A DNA stretch of 64,000 nt from Paenibacillus sp. FSL R7-0337 (GCF_037969875.1 NZ_CP150218.1:7564001-7628000); one strand, 5' to 3'; shown: positions 9,035 to 18,363, numbered from the stretch's first letter. The notes: a model not told the origin generated them from the sequence alone. A program made the numbers and translations.

Positions 9035-10111
9035 TTGCAGGAAAACAAACAGGAGAAAAAAAGCTCGGGCGCATGGGGATGGCTGGGCAGCGGGGCGGTA
9101 CTGCTACTCCTTAAGGGAAAGGCTATTATCTCTCTGCTTAAGCTGGGGAAAATCGCAGGTCCGCTGATCTCCATGATGATATCGATCTGGGCCTATGCAC
9201 TTATTTCACCATGGCAATTCGCTGTGGGCTTCGTTGCGTTATTATTCGTTCATGAGATCGGTCATGTTATCGCTGCCAAGCGGATCGGACTGCCGGTAAG
9301 CGCTCCGCTGTTCATTCCTTTTATGGGCGCACTGATTACGATGAAGAAGCAGCCGCTGGATGCCAGAGAGGAAGCTTATGTCGCTTTTGGCGGTCCTATA
9401 TTGGGGAGTATCGGTGCACTGATCGTGTTCGGAGCTGCCTATTATTATCATAGCCCCTTGTTATATTCACTGGCCTACATCGGCTTCTTCCTAAATCTGA
9501 TTAATCTGCTGCCGATCCATCCGCTGGACGGGGGGAGAATTGCCACGGCAGTTACCCGCTGGTTATGGCTGGTAGGGCTCATTGGAGGATTAGCTGTAAT
9601 CATCTATCTGAAATCTATCCTGTTCGGCATCATCTGGGTAATGTTCGCCTATGATATGTATAAGAAGTACATCAGCCGGCGTACGAAGAGCCAGATGCAT
9701 ACGGTGCTCAAAAGCTTCCTGATCCCCATCGGGGATCTGCAGGAGCAAGGGTATCTGATCCCCGGCCCTGAGCATAAACGGGAGCTGCCGTTCACCACCT
9801 ACAGTGATTTGAACCGCCAGCAGTTTGTCGGGGTACGTTGGGATAACTTGGATTACTATGGAACGACAACCCTGCCAGTACAGTCGTTGATCGGAAAAGT
9901 CAAAGTCGTGCAGCTCGACCAGCTGTATGTGGACACCAGTCTTCATATGAAGATGACCTGTGAGATCAACTTTACGATCCATGACAATGATAAGTATTAT
10001 GAAGTGCCTGCTGCTTCCCGCTTGAGATATGGGGCTGCATATTTTGCACTTGCCGCCTTTCTGGGGGGAATGATGTATCTTGTCCATGTGGTCGGCAATG
10101 TAAATCTGTAA
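9035..10111 (+). CDS. M50 family (site-2-protease-like) membrane metalloprotease
   Basis: A polytopic membrane protein of about 358 residues with zinc-protease motifs: HEIGH (about 73-77) in the first core helix and NLINLLPIHPLDGG with the third metal ligand Asp near 165. Hydrophobic stretches around both motifs and one more helix near the C-terminus are visible. A long soluble segment (about 215-335) follows the protease core. The family cleaves substrates inside the membrane, often to release a regulator; the substrate here is unknown. I choose TTG 9035 because AAAAGGAG ends 10 nt upstream; the in-frame TTG at 9026 is too close to that site. The small lipoprotein gene follows 77 nt later. 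Confidence 0.85.
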   Translation: MQENKQEKKSSGAWGWLGSGAVLLLLKGKAIISLLKLGKIAGPLISMMISIWAYALISPWQFAVGFVALLFVHEIGHVIAAKRIGLPVSAPLFIPFMGALITMKKQPLDAREEAYVAFGGPILGSIGALIVFGAAYYYHSPLLYSLAYIGFFLNLINLLPIHPLDGGRIATAVTRWLWLVGLIGGLAVIIYLKSILFGIIWVMFAYDMYKKYISRRTKSQMHTVLKSFLIPIGDLQEQGYLIPGPEHKRELPFTTYSDLNRQQFVGVRWDNLDYYGTTTLPVQSLIGKVKVVQLDQLYVDTSLHMKMTCEINFTIHDNDKYYEVPAASRLRYGAAYFALAAFLGGMMYLVHVVGNVNL

Positions 10112-10188
10112 ATCTGAAAAATTTCGTTTATGAATCTCCCGATTCGTCAAAGCTGTAAAGAGCCGAGAAGGATGAGGGGGTATTAACA

Positions 10189-10404
10189 ATGCGCATGGCA
10201 AGAGTATGTCTATTATGGATTGGAGCCTGTCTCCTTCTGGGAATCGCCGGATGTGCGTCAGGCAAGGAGATTCCTGAATATACGGATGTTCACAACATGA
10301 CCGGACTGGACGGGAGTCTGAATTCACGGGATAGCCTGACCTCACCGGTTCTGCGGGATGTGTATGACCGCTCGATTCCCGAGGAGGTCTATGACACTCC
10401 CTGA
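10189..10404 (+). CDS. Small lipoprotein, function unknown
   Basis: A 71-residue precursor with a basic start (MRMAR), a hydrophobic stretch and the lipobox LGIAGC, so a mature lipoprotein of about 50 residues is expected on the outer face of the membrane. The mature part is acidic and low in hydrophobics, with no domain I recognise. A GGGGG-containing site lies before ATG. It follows the M50 protease gene on the same strand and may be in its operon. Confidence 0.75.
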   Translation: MRMARVCLLWIGACLLLGIAGCASGKEIPEYTDVHNMTGLDGSLNSRDSLTSPVLRDVYDRSIPEEVYDTP

Positions 10405-10527
10405 AATCAGTGTCCGGCGGTTCCCTGCCCGCTGGCCTTACCCGGAAGCTCTCAGGCTCTATACAGGATATTAATAATTCTGTATAATGCTCCATATTGA
10501 TTGGACCTATAGAGAGGAGCCAGGGAG

Positions 10528-10971
10528 ATGGCAGTGGAAATCGTACATGTTACTACAGAGGAGCAGCTTCAAATGGCGCTGGAGATCCGCAAGAAGGTAT
10601 TTGTGGAAGAACAGAAGGTGCCGGTAGAAGAGGAAATCGACGAATATGATGTCATTAGTGAGCATGTGCATCATTTCCTGCTCATGGAGGGCGAACATCC
10701 GGCTGCAACCGGCCGGATGATCTATTATAAAGCGGACACAGCCAAGATGCAGCGGATTGCCGTTCAGGAGGCCTTCCGCGCTAAGGGATGCGGACGTATC
10801 CTGCTGCTGGCTATGGAAGAACGCGCACGTGAGCTGGGTCTGCAAGCATCCATTCTGGATGCCCAGTGTCAAGCAGAACCCTTTTACCGCAAGCTTGGCT
10901 ATGAAGTGATCTCCAAGGAACCTTTCTATGATGCCGGGATTCTGCATGTCAGAATGAGTAAGGCTCTGTAA
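10528..10971 (+). CDS. GNAT N-acetyltransferase (YjcF-like)
   Basis: A 147-residue single-domain acetyltransferase. It carries the IRKKVFVEEQKVP motif typical of the YjcF/ElaA-like subgroup. The acetyl-CoA binding stretch is IAVQEAFRAKGCGRILLLAMEERARELG, and the closing AEPFYRKLGYEVISKEPFYDAGILHVRMSK is diagnostic of the group. Substrate unknown. GGAGCCAGGGAG precedes ATG. Monocistronic as far as can be seen. Confidence 0.88.
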   Translation: MAVEIVHVTTEEQLQMALEIRKKVFVEEQKVPVEEEIDEYDVISEHVHHFLLMEGEHPAATGRMIYYKADTAKMQRIAVQEAFRAKGCGRILLLAMEERARELGLQASILDAQCQAEPFYRKLGYEVISKEPFYDAGILHVRMSKAL

Positions 10972-11062
10972 TCTGCCGGGTACATACTCTTTCGCTGCGA
11001 TGGACAAGCTAGAATCGGGCCAGGGTAGCTGGCTAATTCTAGTGCGAAGGAGACGATCCTAA

Positions 11063-11299
11063 GTGATGAATCAAGAACGGGAACGCTTTATTGCCGCCAA
11101 ACGTAACGGTGACGGGGACCTGACCGGGTTCCAGACCTCCTCCGGGCGTGTGCTGGATTATCAGCAGGCTCTTCAGGAGGTTCAGTCCGGCAGCATCGCA
11201 GGGGTCAATGTATTTAAGGGCAAAGACGGTGAAATGTATATCCGCGGCGATGCAGATGGAGATCCTACGAATAATCTGGATCAGCTTCCGCAATTTTAG
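11063..11299 (+). CDS. DUF3892 family protein
   Basis: A 78-residue protein with the compact DUF3892 pattern: RFIAAKRNGDGDLTGFQTSSGRVLDYQQALQEV, then a G-rich turn and IRGDADGDPTNNLDQLPQF. The function of this family is not known; members are common in Bacillales. The start is GTG 11063 (AAGGAG 10 nt upstream), with ATG 11066 immediately after as an alternative. It ends in a strong terminator. Confidence 0.82.
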   Translation: MMNQERERFIAAKRNGDGDLTGFQTSSGRVLDYQQALQEVQSGSIAGVNVFKGKDGEMYIRGDADGDPTNNLDQLPQF

Positions 11300-11319
11300 C
11301 CGGGCATAGATAACAGGGG

Positions 11320-11366
11320 AACGGCCGGACAGGCGTCTTACAGGCGCTGAAGTCCGGCCGTTTCTA
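11320..11366 (+). terminator. Terminator after the DUF3892 gene
   Basis: AACGGCCGGAC and GTCCGGCCGTT form an 11-bp stem around a loop that can pair further (GGCGTC/GGCGC), followed by a short T tract. Confidence 0.75.
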
Positions 11367-11554
11367 TGTGCTAAGGGCGACTTCGGACTCCCTTGCCATG
11401 CATCGTTAAGGTCTGCGTACAAGCCGAAACCGGTTGCACGAGGGCTTGATTTTCTTTTCTTCTGCAAAAAGAAATAAATCCCTGAATTCTGCGCAACTTG
11501 TCGAAGGCTTAACAGTATACATTAACAGCATGAATTATTTGGAGGGGCTTTACA

Positions 11555-12109
11555 ATGAGATGGAGAAAAATTGCTCTGTGCACGGTTGTGTTTTTCATGA
11601 TGGGAAGCTCCTATTTGTTCGCGGACGCTGTGAACCAGAAGATCAAAGTATGGAGCAATGGAAAGGAAATAGCCGATGGCGGCTATTTGATTGACGGCAA
11701 GACCTATATTCCCGCCAGGGAGGCAGGGGGCGTCGTCAGCTGGGACGGCTCGGGCAGAGTGACGATCCTCAAGCCGAATGTTCATATCGTATTGTTCAAA
11801 GGCGACACGGTATTCGGCAATGTCAACACAGGTAAGCTGAAGATGAAGATTCTAACGCAGGTGGACAGCCTGAAGGACAGCATCGCTGCCGTGAAGGTGG
11901 CAATCACCGACCCTGCCGGGAATGTGAAGGATATTCTCGAGGATGCCGTCGGCTCCAAGAATGAGGATTTCTGGTTCTCTACACCGGAGTTCACCTATGA
12001 TTTCAAGGAACCGGGCAAATATAGCGTAGGGTTCTTCATGAAGGCAGCGAGGAACGGAGATTACATTCTTGTGTCCGAGAAGGTAGTTACGGCCTCATCC
12101 AAGAATTAA
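11555..12109 (+). CDS. Secreted stalk-domain (copper amine oxidase N-domain-like) protein
   Basis: A 184-residue exported protein. Residues 1-24 form a signal peptide (basic RWRK, hydrophobic VVFFMMGSSYLF, cleavage after FADA). The next part, VNQKIKVWSNGKEIADGGYLIDGKTYIPAREAGGVVSWD, is the strand pattern of the stalk or copper-amine-oxidase N-terminal-like domain frequent in Paenibacillus surface proteins. The C-terminal half, with a DPAGNVKDI and YSVGFFMKAARNGDYI stretch, looks beta-rich. TTTGGAGGGG precedes ATG by the usual distance. No catalytic residues are visible; a structural or binding role at the surface is inferred. Confidence 0.75.
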   Translation: MRWRKIALCTVVFFMMGSSYLFADAVNQKIKVWSNGKEIADGGYLIDGKTYIPAREAGGVVSWDGSGRVTILKPNVHIVLFKGDTVFGNVNTGKLKMKILTQVDSLKDSIAAVKVAITDPAGNVKDILEDAVGSKNEDFWFSTPEFTYDFKEPGKYSVGFFMKAARNGDYILVSEKVVTASSKN

Positions 12110-12123
12110 GTCCCTCCTGCAAA

Positions 12124-12153
12124 TTGACCTGTCCTTATCTTACGTGTTACGAT
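12124..12153 (+). promoter_or_regulatory. Promoter of the DUF1292 gene
   Basis: TTGACC (12124-12129) and TACGAT (12148-12153) are separated by 18 nt, 40 nt upstream of the ATG. Confidence 0.55.
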
Positions 12154-12192
12154 ACCAAATGTAGGATAATTCAATTAAAGTGAGGTATTACA

Positions 12193-12516
12193 ATGAGCGA
12201 TCACAAACATGAGCATGGCCATGAACATGGTGAAGCATGCGGTTGCGGACATGATCACGACCATGAGCACGAGGAGTTTGTGCTGACCTTGACGAACGAG
12301 CAGGGCGAAGATGTAGAAATGGTACTGGTGGAAACGTTCGACGTAGGCGAGAAGTTGTACGCCCTGCTGCTTGAGCGCGAGAATCCTGAAGCAGACGGAA
12401 TCATCCTTCGTATGGAAGAAGAAGACGAGGAAATGGTTCTGTACAACATTGAAGATGAGGCTGAATGGAAAGCTGTTGAAGAAGCTTATAACGAGCTGCT
12501 TGCCCAGCAAGAATAG
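12193..12516 (+). CDS. DUF1292 (YrzB-like) protein with a His/Cys-rich N-terminal extension
   Basis: A 107-residue protein. Residues about 28-105 fit DUF1292: FVLTLTNEQGEDVEMVLVETFDVGEKLYALLL followed by GIILRMEEEDEEMVLYNIEDEAEWKAVEEAYNELL. Ahead of it sits a metal-binding-looking stretch of about 25 residues with ten histidines and the motif CGCGHDHDHEHEE; ordinary YrzB proteins lack it. This suggests binding or buffering of a transition metal, an inference from composition only. YrzB-type genes often lie with ruvX and alaS-region genes. Here the gene is alone, with its own promoter and a terminator. Confidence 0.85.
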   Translation: MSDHKHEHGHEHGEACGCGHDHDHEHEEFVLTLTNEQGEDVEMVLVETFDVGEKLYALLLERENPEADGIILRMEEEDEEMVLYNIEDEAEWKAVEEAYNELLAQQE

Positions 12517-12533
12517 ATTTCAGGCATTCATGC

Positions 12534-12571
12534 AAAACCCCGATACTCTATACGTATCGGGGTTTTGCATG
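12534..12571. terminator. Bidirectional terminator between DUF1292 gene and speA
   Basis: CAAAACCCCGATACG-type arms (GCAAAACCCCGATAC and GTATCGGGGTTTTGC) form a near-perfect 15-bp stem with A and T tracts on either side, between convergent genes. Confidence 0.9.
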
Positions 12572-12593
12572 TCGCACTGCTATAGGACAAGCC

Positions 12594-14069
12594 TTAGGAG
12601 ATAGGCTCTGCTTCGACGATCACCTTCACATTGGTAATGCTGCGGTCCTCGGGTCCTTTGACAGGCAGTCCGATTTCTACATGGTCGATGATATAGTCGA
12701 TATTATCCTGGGTAATAACTTCTCCAGGGAGAAGAATTGGAATTCCCGGCGGATAGACGTAGATGAATTCTGCAATGATATAGCCGGCAGATTCCCGGAA
12801 AGGAACCAGCTGCGTATCCGCGTAGAAGGCATCTCTCGGGATCAGGGCCAGCTGCGGGATATTCGGCACCTGTACCTTAAGCTCATAGATTTCACCCTTG
12901 CTGTAATGGATCGCTGAGAGCACCTGCAAGGCCGCAAGCAGCTTATCTACCGATTCCTGTGTATCTCCAGGGGTAATCAGGCAAAGAATATTATACATGT
13001 CGCTGAGTTCAACTTCGATGTTATACTTCTGCCGGAGCCAGTTCTCAGTCTCGTAACCGGTAATGCCCAGATGCCGGACATGGATGTTCAGCTTCGTCGG
13101 ATCATGATTGAAGGTAGCTTCTGTTCCGAGAATTTCTTTGCCGAAGCTGTACAGCCCCTCGATCTCATTAATCGAGTTACGGGCATAATTGGACAGGGCA
13201 ATGGTTCTCGCTGCCATCTCTTGACCGTTCAGGGCAAGGTTGCGTCTGGAGGTATCCAGAGAGGCAAGCAGAATATATGAAGTTGAAGTGGTGGTCAGCA
13301 TGCTGAGAATGGTCTGTACCCGCTGTGGGTTGACAAGACCCGTCTTGGCATTGAGGTTCAGTACCGAGCTCTGCGTCATGGAGCCGCCCAGCTTATGCAC
13401 ACTGGTTGCTGCCAGGTCTGCACCGGCCTGCATGGCCGATACCGGTAAGTCCTCATGAAAATGAATCAGTACTCCATGTGCCTCGTCCACAAGTACGGGA
13501 ACCCCGTAACTATGGGCCAGGTCGACAATCGAACGGAGGTCGGCGCATACGCCAAAATACGTTGGATTGATAACGAGGACACCCTTGGCATCCGGATGGC
13601 GCCTTAAAGCCCGTTCCAGCGAGCTGGTGGTTATGCCGTGGTCTATCCCAAGATTCTCATCCTGTACAGGAGAGACGAAAATAGGCTTGGCTCCGGAGAA
13701 AATAATGGCCGACATCACCGATTTGTGAATATTGCGCGGCACAATAATTTTGTCTCCTTCTGAGCAGACAGAGAGGATCATAGTCATGATGGCATTGCTC
13801 GTGCCTTGTACACTGAAATATGTGTAATCGGCGCCGAAAGCCTCTGCAGCCAGCTTCTGAGCTTCAAGAATAACCCCGGTGGGCTGATGAAGATCATCAA
13901 GCGGTGCAATATTGATCAAATCTATGGATAGAGCGTTATCGCCGATAAACTCACGGAATTCGGCATCGGTCCCTAGCCCCTTCTTATGTCCCGGAATATG
14001 GAATTGAACTGGATTTCCGGCGGCATGCTTTTTGAGAGCAGTGAAGAGGGGAGTAGCTTGTTGATTCAT
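12594..14069 (-). CDS. speA: Orn/Lys/Arg decarboxylase (SpeA type)
   Basis: PLP-dependent fold type I decarboxylase, 491 residues, cytoplasmic. This is the same size and architecture as Bacillus SpeA, which makes agmatine from arginine for polyamine synthesis. FHIPGHKKG is the family's opening motif. The cofactor lysine lies in ATSVHKLGGSMTQSS, preceded by VLVDEAHGVLIHFHEDLP, where the Asp contacts the pyridine nitrogen and the His stacks on it. The C-terminal domain contains YPPGIPILLPGE. Lysine and arginine decarboxylases are hard to separate on sequence, so the substrate is tentative. It is divergent from the MFS gene. Confidence 0.9.
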   Translation of the reverse strand: MNQQATPLFTALKKHAAGNPVQFHIPGHKKGLGTDAEFREFIGDNALSIDLINIAPLDDLHQPTGVILEAQKLAAEAFGADYTYFSVQGTSNAIMTMILSVCSEGDKIIVPRNIHKSVMSAIIFSGAKPIFVSPVQDENLGIDHGITTSSLERALRRHPDAKGVLVINPTYFGVCADLRSIVDLAHSYGVPVLVDEAHGVLIHFHEDLPVSAMQAGADLAATSVHKLGGSMTQSSVLNLNAKTGLVNPQRVQTILSMLTTTSTSYILLASLDTSRRNLALNGQEMAARTIALSNYARNSINEIEGLYSFGKEILGTEATFNHDPTKLNIHVRHLGITGYETENWLRQKYNIEVELSDMYNILCLITPGDTQESVDKLLAALQVLSAIHYSKGEIYELKVQVPNIPQLALIPRDAFYADTQLVPFRESAGYIIAEFIYVYPPGIPILLPGEVITQDNIDYIIDHVEIGLPVKGPEDRSITNVKVIVEAEPIS

Positions 14070-14212
14070 TTAATGCTGTCACAACCTTTCGCGAAGAGTA
14101 GTTTTAGATTTCGCTGAAGCAAAAGGCGTCCCCGGAGGGGCAGAATACCTATTTCTACTTGAGCAAGCATCAGTATAACAAATCAATCAACATAATACTA
14201 GGATGTGATGAA

Positions 14213-15502
14213 ATGTCTGGCAAAGTAGCGCAACGTATGCATATCAGTTTAGCCTCACCGTTCATATTAGAAATGTGGATCATTATTTTCCTGGTCGAAT
14301 TCGTAAAAGGATCGCTGCTGGTAGCTCTGCTGCCGGTCTATATGGAGAATATTCTGGGCCTCTCCGTAACGGTGGTGGGGTTCGCCTTCGCGCTGCAGTA
14401 TCTTGGAGATAACCTGTTCCGCAGCCCGTTCGGCTGGGTGATGGAGCGGATCGGTTACCGCTGGACGATGACTGGTGCTCTGGTGCTGCTAGTGGTGGCT
14501 GTCGGGCTGATCATCTATGCCAAAGATGCCGTAAGTTTGTCCATCGCCTGTCTGATTCTGGGGATCGGTACCTCGCCGCTCTGGCCTTGTACGATGACGG
14601 GCATCACCGAATTGGCAGGCTCTACCCAGAGCGGCAGCAGCGGCGCAGCCATGGGGGCGGTGGAGATGGCCTCACTGGCTGGAACCGGCGTCGGTCCGAT
14701 TATCGTCAATTTCATGATGGATCATGGCGGACAGGGCTACCGGACGGTCTTCCTGGTGCTGATGGGCTTCGCTGCCGCTGTTGTAGCCGTGGCGCTGTTC
14801 CTGCCTTCGAAGATCGGCGGTCATGCGCCGCGCGCTGTCCGCGAGATATCGGCGGAGGGGCCGCAGGTGCCGCGTAAGCCAGTAAGGCCGCTCCAGAGTC
14901 TGAAGCGTACCTGGCAGCAGGTCACCTCCTCACTGAAGGTAAGCCGCCTGCTGTTCCCGGCGTTGTTCCTGCAGGCTTTTGCGATCGGGCTTATGACGCC
15001 GGTGGTCACCTTGTTCGCACGCTCGGAGCTGCATGTCACCCCCAACCAGTTCAGTCTGCTGCTGATTGCCGGTGGAGGGATTACCGTGCTGACGCTTATT
15101 CCGGCAGGGAAGCTGGTCGATAAGGTCGGCACCTCCATCTTCCTCAATATCGGCTTCCTGCTGGCAGCCTGCTCCATGGCCTTCTTCTCACAGGTCCGCT
15201 GGCTGCCGCTGGCCTTCGTGGCGGTGGCGATGGTCGGGATCAGCTATGCGCTGATTCTTCCGGCGTGGAACGCCTTCCTCGCCAAGCAGGTGCCGGAGGG
15301 CGAGCGCGGAACCGTCTGGGGGCTCTTCCTGACGCTCCAGGGCTCAGGCATGGTTGCTGGTCCGGTCGTGTCAGGTAAGCTGTGGGATACGGTCAGCCAC
15401 GGTGCGCCTTTTCTGGCCAGTGCCGGAGTAATGGTTCTGTTATTCGGTCTGCATCTGCTGATTGTTCACCGGACGAAGCTAAAGCACGGCAGAGCGCACT
15501 GA
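14213..15502 (+). CDS. MFS transporter
   Basis: An integral membrane protein of about 429 residues with roughly twelve hydrophobic segments in two halves joined by a basic loop (about residues 205-250, rich in Arg, Pro and Lys). The cytoplasmic loop 2-3 motif reads DNLFRSPFGWVMERIGYRW, a variant of the G-x-x-x-D-R/K-x-G-R-R signature, and the second half repeats it as AGKLVDKVG. Substrate unknown. ATG 14213 is preferred because AGGATGTG precedes it; an upstream in-frame TTG at 14159 has no site. It is divergent from speA, which might hint at polyamine or amino acid transport, but nothing proves it. Confidence 0.85.
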   Translation: MSGKVAQRMHISLASPFILEMWIIIFLVEFVKGSLLVALLPVYMENILGLSVTVVGFAFALQYLGDNLFRSPFGWVMERIGYRWTMTGALVLLVVAVGLIIYAKDAVSLSIACLILGIGTSPLWPCTMTGITELAGSTQSGSSGAAMGAVEMASLAGTGVGPIIVNFMMDHGGQGYRTVFLVLMGFAAAVVAVALFLPSKIGGHAPRAVREISAEGPQVPRKPVRPLQSLKRTWQQVTSSLKVSRLLFPALFLQAFAIGLMTPVVTLFARSELHVTPNQFSLLLIAGGGITVLTLIPAGKLVDKVGTSIFLNIGFLLAACSMAFFSQVRWLPLAFVAVAMVGISYALILPAWNAFLAKQVPEGERGTVWGLFLTLQGSGMVAGPVVSGKLWDTVSHGAPFLASAGVMVLLFGLHLLIVHRTKLKHGRAH

Positions 15503-15544
15503 GTAGAGCGAGCACAGGGTAGTGAACCTGGTGTGGAAAGGCAA

Positions 15545-15597
15545 GAAGCCGCAGCCCCCCTGAAAAGGAGGTGAAATGCGGCTTTATTGCTTTTTTG
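15545..15597 (+). terminator. Terminator of the MFS gene
   Basis: GAAGCCGCA and TGCGGCTTT arms flank an inner CCCCCCTGAAAAGGAGG segment, then TTGCTTTTTT. Confidence 0.7.
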
Positions 15598-15829
15598 CGT
15601 ATAATAAGACTGGCCAATACCTCCTAATGTGGGTCCCGGCGTTTGGAAAAGGTCTAAAACGGGTAAAAATAGTCAATAAACCAAGTTACCGCTACATAAT
15701 ATGAAGTATAAAATAAGTGTAAGCCAAACAAAGAACCAAGGTGCAAGCGGAGGTCCGGCAGTCTGTTCTACTCTTAGGTTAGGCCATGAAGCTGACTATG
15801 CTTAAATCAAGCAGTTAGGGGGGAGTGCC
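15598..15829. other. Intergenic region, nothing identified
   Basis: AT-richer stretch between the MFS terminator and the next gene. It presumably contains that gene's promoter, but I see no convincing boxes, repeat or small gene. Confidence 0.4.
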
Positions 15830-16426
15830 GTGAACAAAAACGATGAGGTGGAGTACTGCAATCTGGAGCTGCGGTTTGACAGACAACATATCCAGGATCT
15901 AATCAAGGACTTGATCAAGGAAGGTTATTCCCTGTACTGGAGTGAGAACGAGAGTGTTTTTCTTATTTCGGTGCGCACCGGCCGCAAGCTTGTGAAGCTG
16001 CGCTTCCAGCGGATTAAGGACGGCTTCAAGCTGGTGGGAGATTACATGATCCGTGATGCGCGCCTGTCAGAATGGATGGAGAAGCTGATTGGGGATATGA
16101 GAGGTCATGCCGTTGTCAAGCGCTTCCGCGACCGTCAGATCATTATAGAGAATATTTTATTCGGTGAAGTCATCCGCCTGGTGGAGATTTCCGGCTATCA
16201 GCAGCGGGTGCTGTACCAGAAGGGGCCGCTGCTGTCGGATCAGGAGCTGACGAAGCTGTTCTACTCCATAGAGGGCGAAGAGCGGATCCGCGACCGCAGG
16301 CTTGCCGTGGATGAACAGCTCGACTTGCTGAATGAAGCTATGCGTGAGCTCGATACGGAAGCGGTGCAGGCCAGCACAGCGAGGCTTGAGCAATTGACCA
16401 GGGAACTTGCGGCGCTGGAGTGGTAA
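15830..16426 (+). CDS. Uncharacterised cytoplasmic protein
   Basis: A 198-residue soluble protein. The first about 110 residues are mixed alpha/beta (YCNLELRFDRQHIQDLIKDLIKEGYSLYWSENESVFLISVRTG). The rest is a charged helical region ending in paired helices (DEQLDLLNEAMRELDTEAVQASTARLEQLTRELAALE) that could form a coiled coil. No motif lets me assign a family or role. The start is GTG 15830, with GGGGGGAG a few bases upstream. It lies alone before a repeat-rich gap and gnd. Confidence 0.7.
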   Translation: MNKNDEVEYCNLELRFDRQHIQDLIKDLIKEGYSLYWSENESVFLISVRTGRKLVKLRFQRIKDGFKLVGDYMIRDARLSEWMEKLIGDMRGHAVVKRFRDRQIIIENILFGEVIRLVEISGYQQRVLYQKGPLLSDQELTKLFYSIEGEERIRDRRLAVDEQLDLLNEAMRELDTEAVQASTARLEQLTRELAALEW

Positions 16427-16446
16427 TACGCGGAGTGAATAATTAC

Positions 16447-16580
16447 GATTAAGGGCATCCCATAGCGGGGTGTTCTTTTAAATTATAAGAATGTATAGGT
16501 TTCACGCTATTCATTATCCTTCTATTTCTCGCTGAAACGGTACCGTCCTTTAAAAGGACGGCAAAGCCGTTTCCACTTGT
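16447..16580. repeat. Type B right end followed by a full type A repeat
   Basis: 16447-16475 resembles the right half of the type B repeat (ATTAAGG...CGGGGTGTTCTTTT). Directly after it, 16483-16579 is a full type A element, from ATAAGAATGTATAGG to CGTTTCCACTTG, with the GAAACGG/CCGTCCT double hairpin. The remaining gap to gnd (16581-16789) holds the promoter region of gnd, with no gene I can support. Confidence 0.7.
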
Positions 16581-16789
16581 TGTGCCTTTCTGGAGGAGGG
16601 GGTTCACTTCTGCGCACAAAACCGTTAAAATAGTCATTGTGAGCAATTTCCCTGATGGATCGAAGTTTGTCAATGAAATTGATCTCTCTTTCGCAGGCAG
16701 AACTTTGCTGTCTCTGACAAAGGGTGGTATTCTAATACTGCGAGAAATGGATTTCACAAAAATACAGGGTGTAAAGGGTGGAGAACCAG

Positions 16790-18202
16790 ATGTCAAAACA
16801 ACAAATCGGCGTTATTGGCTTGGCGGTAATGGGCAAAAATTTGGCTCTTAACATCGAGAGCAAAGGCTTCAGCGTATCCGTGTTTAACCGTTCCCCGGAG
16901 AAGACACATGATCTGGTTGCAGAAGCAGCAGGCAAGAACCTGGTGGGCACGTTCTCCGTTGAAGAGTTCGTAGGGTCGCTGGAAGTACCGCGCAAGATTC
17001 TGATCATGGTTCAGGCAGGCCAGGCTACGGATGCCACCATTGAGCAGCTTCTGCCGTTCTTGGATCAAGGCGATATCATCATCGATGGCGGGAACGCTTA
17101 TTTCCCTGACACGGTACGCCGCAGCAAATATCTTGAAGACAAAGGCTTCCGCTTCGTCGGCACCGGCGTGTCCGGCGGTGAAGAAGGCGCGCTCAAGGGC
17201 CCTTCTATTATGCCAGGCGGTCAAGAAAGCGCGTATAAACTGGTTGAACCTATCCTTACGGCGATTTCAGCTCACGTGGGCGGAGAGCCTTGCTGTACAT
17301 ATATCGGGCCGGACGGGGCAGGACACTATGTGAAAATGGTGCATAACGGCATCGAGTATGGTGACATGCAGCTGATCGGCGAAGCCTACCACCTGCTCAA
17401 GGACGTCCTGGGTCTGGATGCCAAGGAGCTGCACAGCACCTTCGCAGAATGGAACAACGGCGAGCTGGACAGCTATCTGATCGAAATTACGAAGGATATC
17501 TTCGCCCAGTATGACGAAGAGACCGGCAAGCCAATGGTGGATGTCATCCTTGATGCTGCCGGACAAAAGGGTACCGGCAAGTGGACAAGCCAAAGCTCGC
17601 TGGATCTTGGCGTGCCGCTGTCCATGATTACCGAATCCGTCTTCTCCCGCTTCCTGTCTGCTATGAAGGAAGAACGCGTTGAAGCCAGCAAGGTGCTGAG
17701 CGGACCTGCTACAGCTCCATTTGACGGCGACAAAGCTGAATTCATTGAGAACGTGCGCAAAGCATTGTTCGCCAGTAAGATCGTATCGTACGCTCAGGGC
17801 TTCGCCCAGCTGCGTGTGGCTTCTGACGAATACGGCTGGAATCTGAAATACGGCGAGCTGGCCAAGATCTGGCGCGGCGGCTGCATTATCCGTTCCCGGT
17901 TCCTGCAGAACATCACGGATGCTTATGAGAGCAATGCAGAGCTGAAGAACCTTCTGCTTGATCCGTTCTTCAAGGATGTTATGGACAACTACCAGTCGGC
18001 ATGGCGCAAGGTTATCGCTTCGGCTGTAACTCTGGGTATTCCGGTTCCTGGATTCTCCAGCGCCCTTGCATACTACGACAGCTACCGTACAGAACGTCTT
18101 CCGGCGAACCTGCTGCAAGCACAGCGCGATTACTTCGGCGCTCACACCTTCAAGCGTGTGGACAAAGAAGGCGTGTTCCACCACAACTGGCTGGCAGAGT
18201 AA
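16790..18202 (+). CDS. gndA: 6-phosphogluconate dehydrogenase, decarboxylating
   Basis: Oxidises and decarboxylates 6-phosphogluconate to ribulose 5-phosphate in the pentose phosphate pathway. 470 residues, the standard size. It opens with the Rossmann motif [20 protein letters not shown] and continues [40 protein letters not shown] and the catalytic Lys/Asn region [29 protein letters not shown] is the family signature in the helical C-domain. The final [19 protein letters not shown] is typical. GGTGGAG lies before ATG 16790; a GTG four codons upstream is inside the binding site. The NADP/NAD preference is not assigned. Confidence 0.96.
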   Translation: MSKQQIGVIGLAVMGKNLALNIESKGFSVSVFNRSPEKTHDLVAEAAGKNLVGTFSVEEFVGSLEVPRKILIMVQAGQATDATIEQLLPFLDQGDIIIDGGNAYFPDTVRRSKYLEDKGFRFVGTGVSGGEEGALKGPSIMPGGQESAYKLVEPILTAISAHVGGEPCCTYIGPDGAGHYVKMVHNGIEYGDMQLIGEAYHLLKDVLGLDAKELHSTFAEWNNGELDSYLIEITKDIFAQYDEETGKPMVDVILDAAGQKGTGKWTSQSSLDLGVPLSMITESVFSRFLSAMKEERVEASKVLSGPATAPFDGDKAEFIENVRKALFASKIVSYAQGFAQLRVASDEYGWNLKYGELAKIWRGGCIIRSRFLQNITDAYESNAELKNLLLDPFFKDVMDNYQSAWRKVIASAVTLGIPVPGFSSALAYYDSYRTERLPANLLQAQRDYFGAHTFKRVDKEGVFHHNWLAE

Positions 18203-18227
18203 CAGGCAGCGTTCAGGTTAATGTTAG

Positions 18228-18276
18228 GAACCCGAGATGCTTTCCGCTTCATGCGGAGGGCTTTCGGGTTTTTTGC
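18228..18276 (+). terminator. Terminator of gndA
   Basis: AACCCGAGATGCTTTCCGC and GCGGAGGGCTTTCGGGTT form a long imperfect stem around TTCAT, followed by TTTTT. Confidence 0.8.
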
Positions 18277-18333
18277 ATCCATGAGGCATAGCCATGGCAG
18301 GTATAGCCCGCTTCAAAATGAAGGCTGCCGGCA

Positions 18334-18363
18334 TTGTGCAAACTTTTCACCCTGTGTTATGAT
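18334..18363 (+). promoter_or_regulatory. Promoter of aroK
   Basis: TTGTGC (18334-18339) and TATGAT (18358-18363) with an 18-nt spacer, 30 nt before the ATG. Confidence 0.6.

Noticed and set aside
11434-11694. Frame overlapping the start of the stalk-domain protein gene
   Set aside because: Out of frame with the gene that has a signal peptide and GGAGGGG site; no support of its own.
16582-16851. 89-codon frame upstream of and overlapping gndA
   Set aside because: Starts within the edge of a type A repeat region, overlaps gndA in another frame, and has no ribosome binding site.
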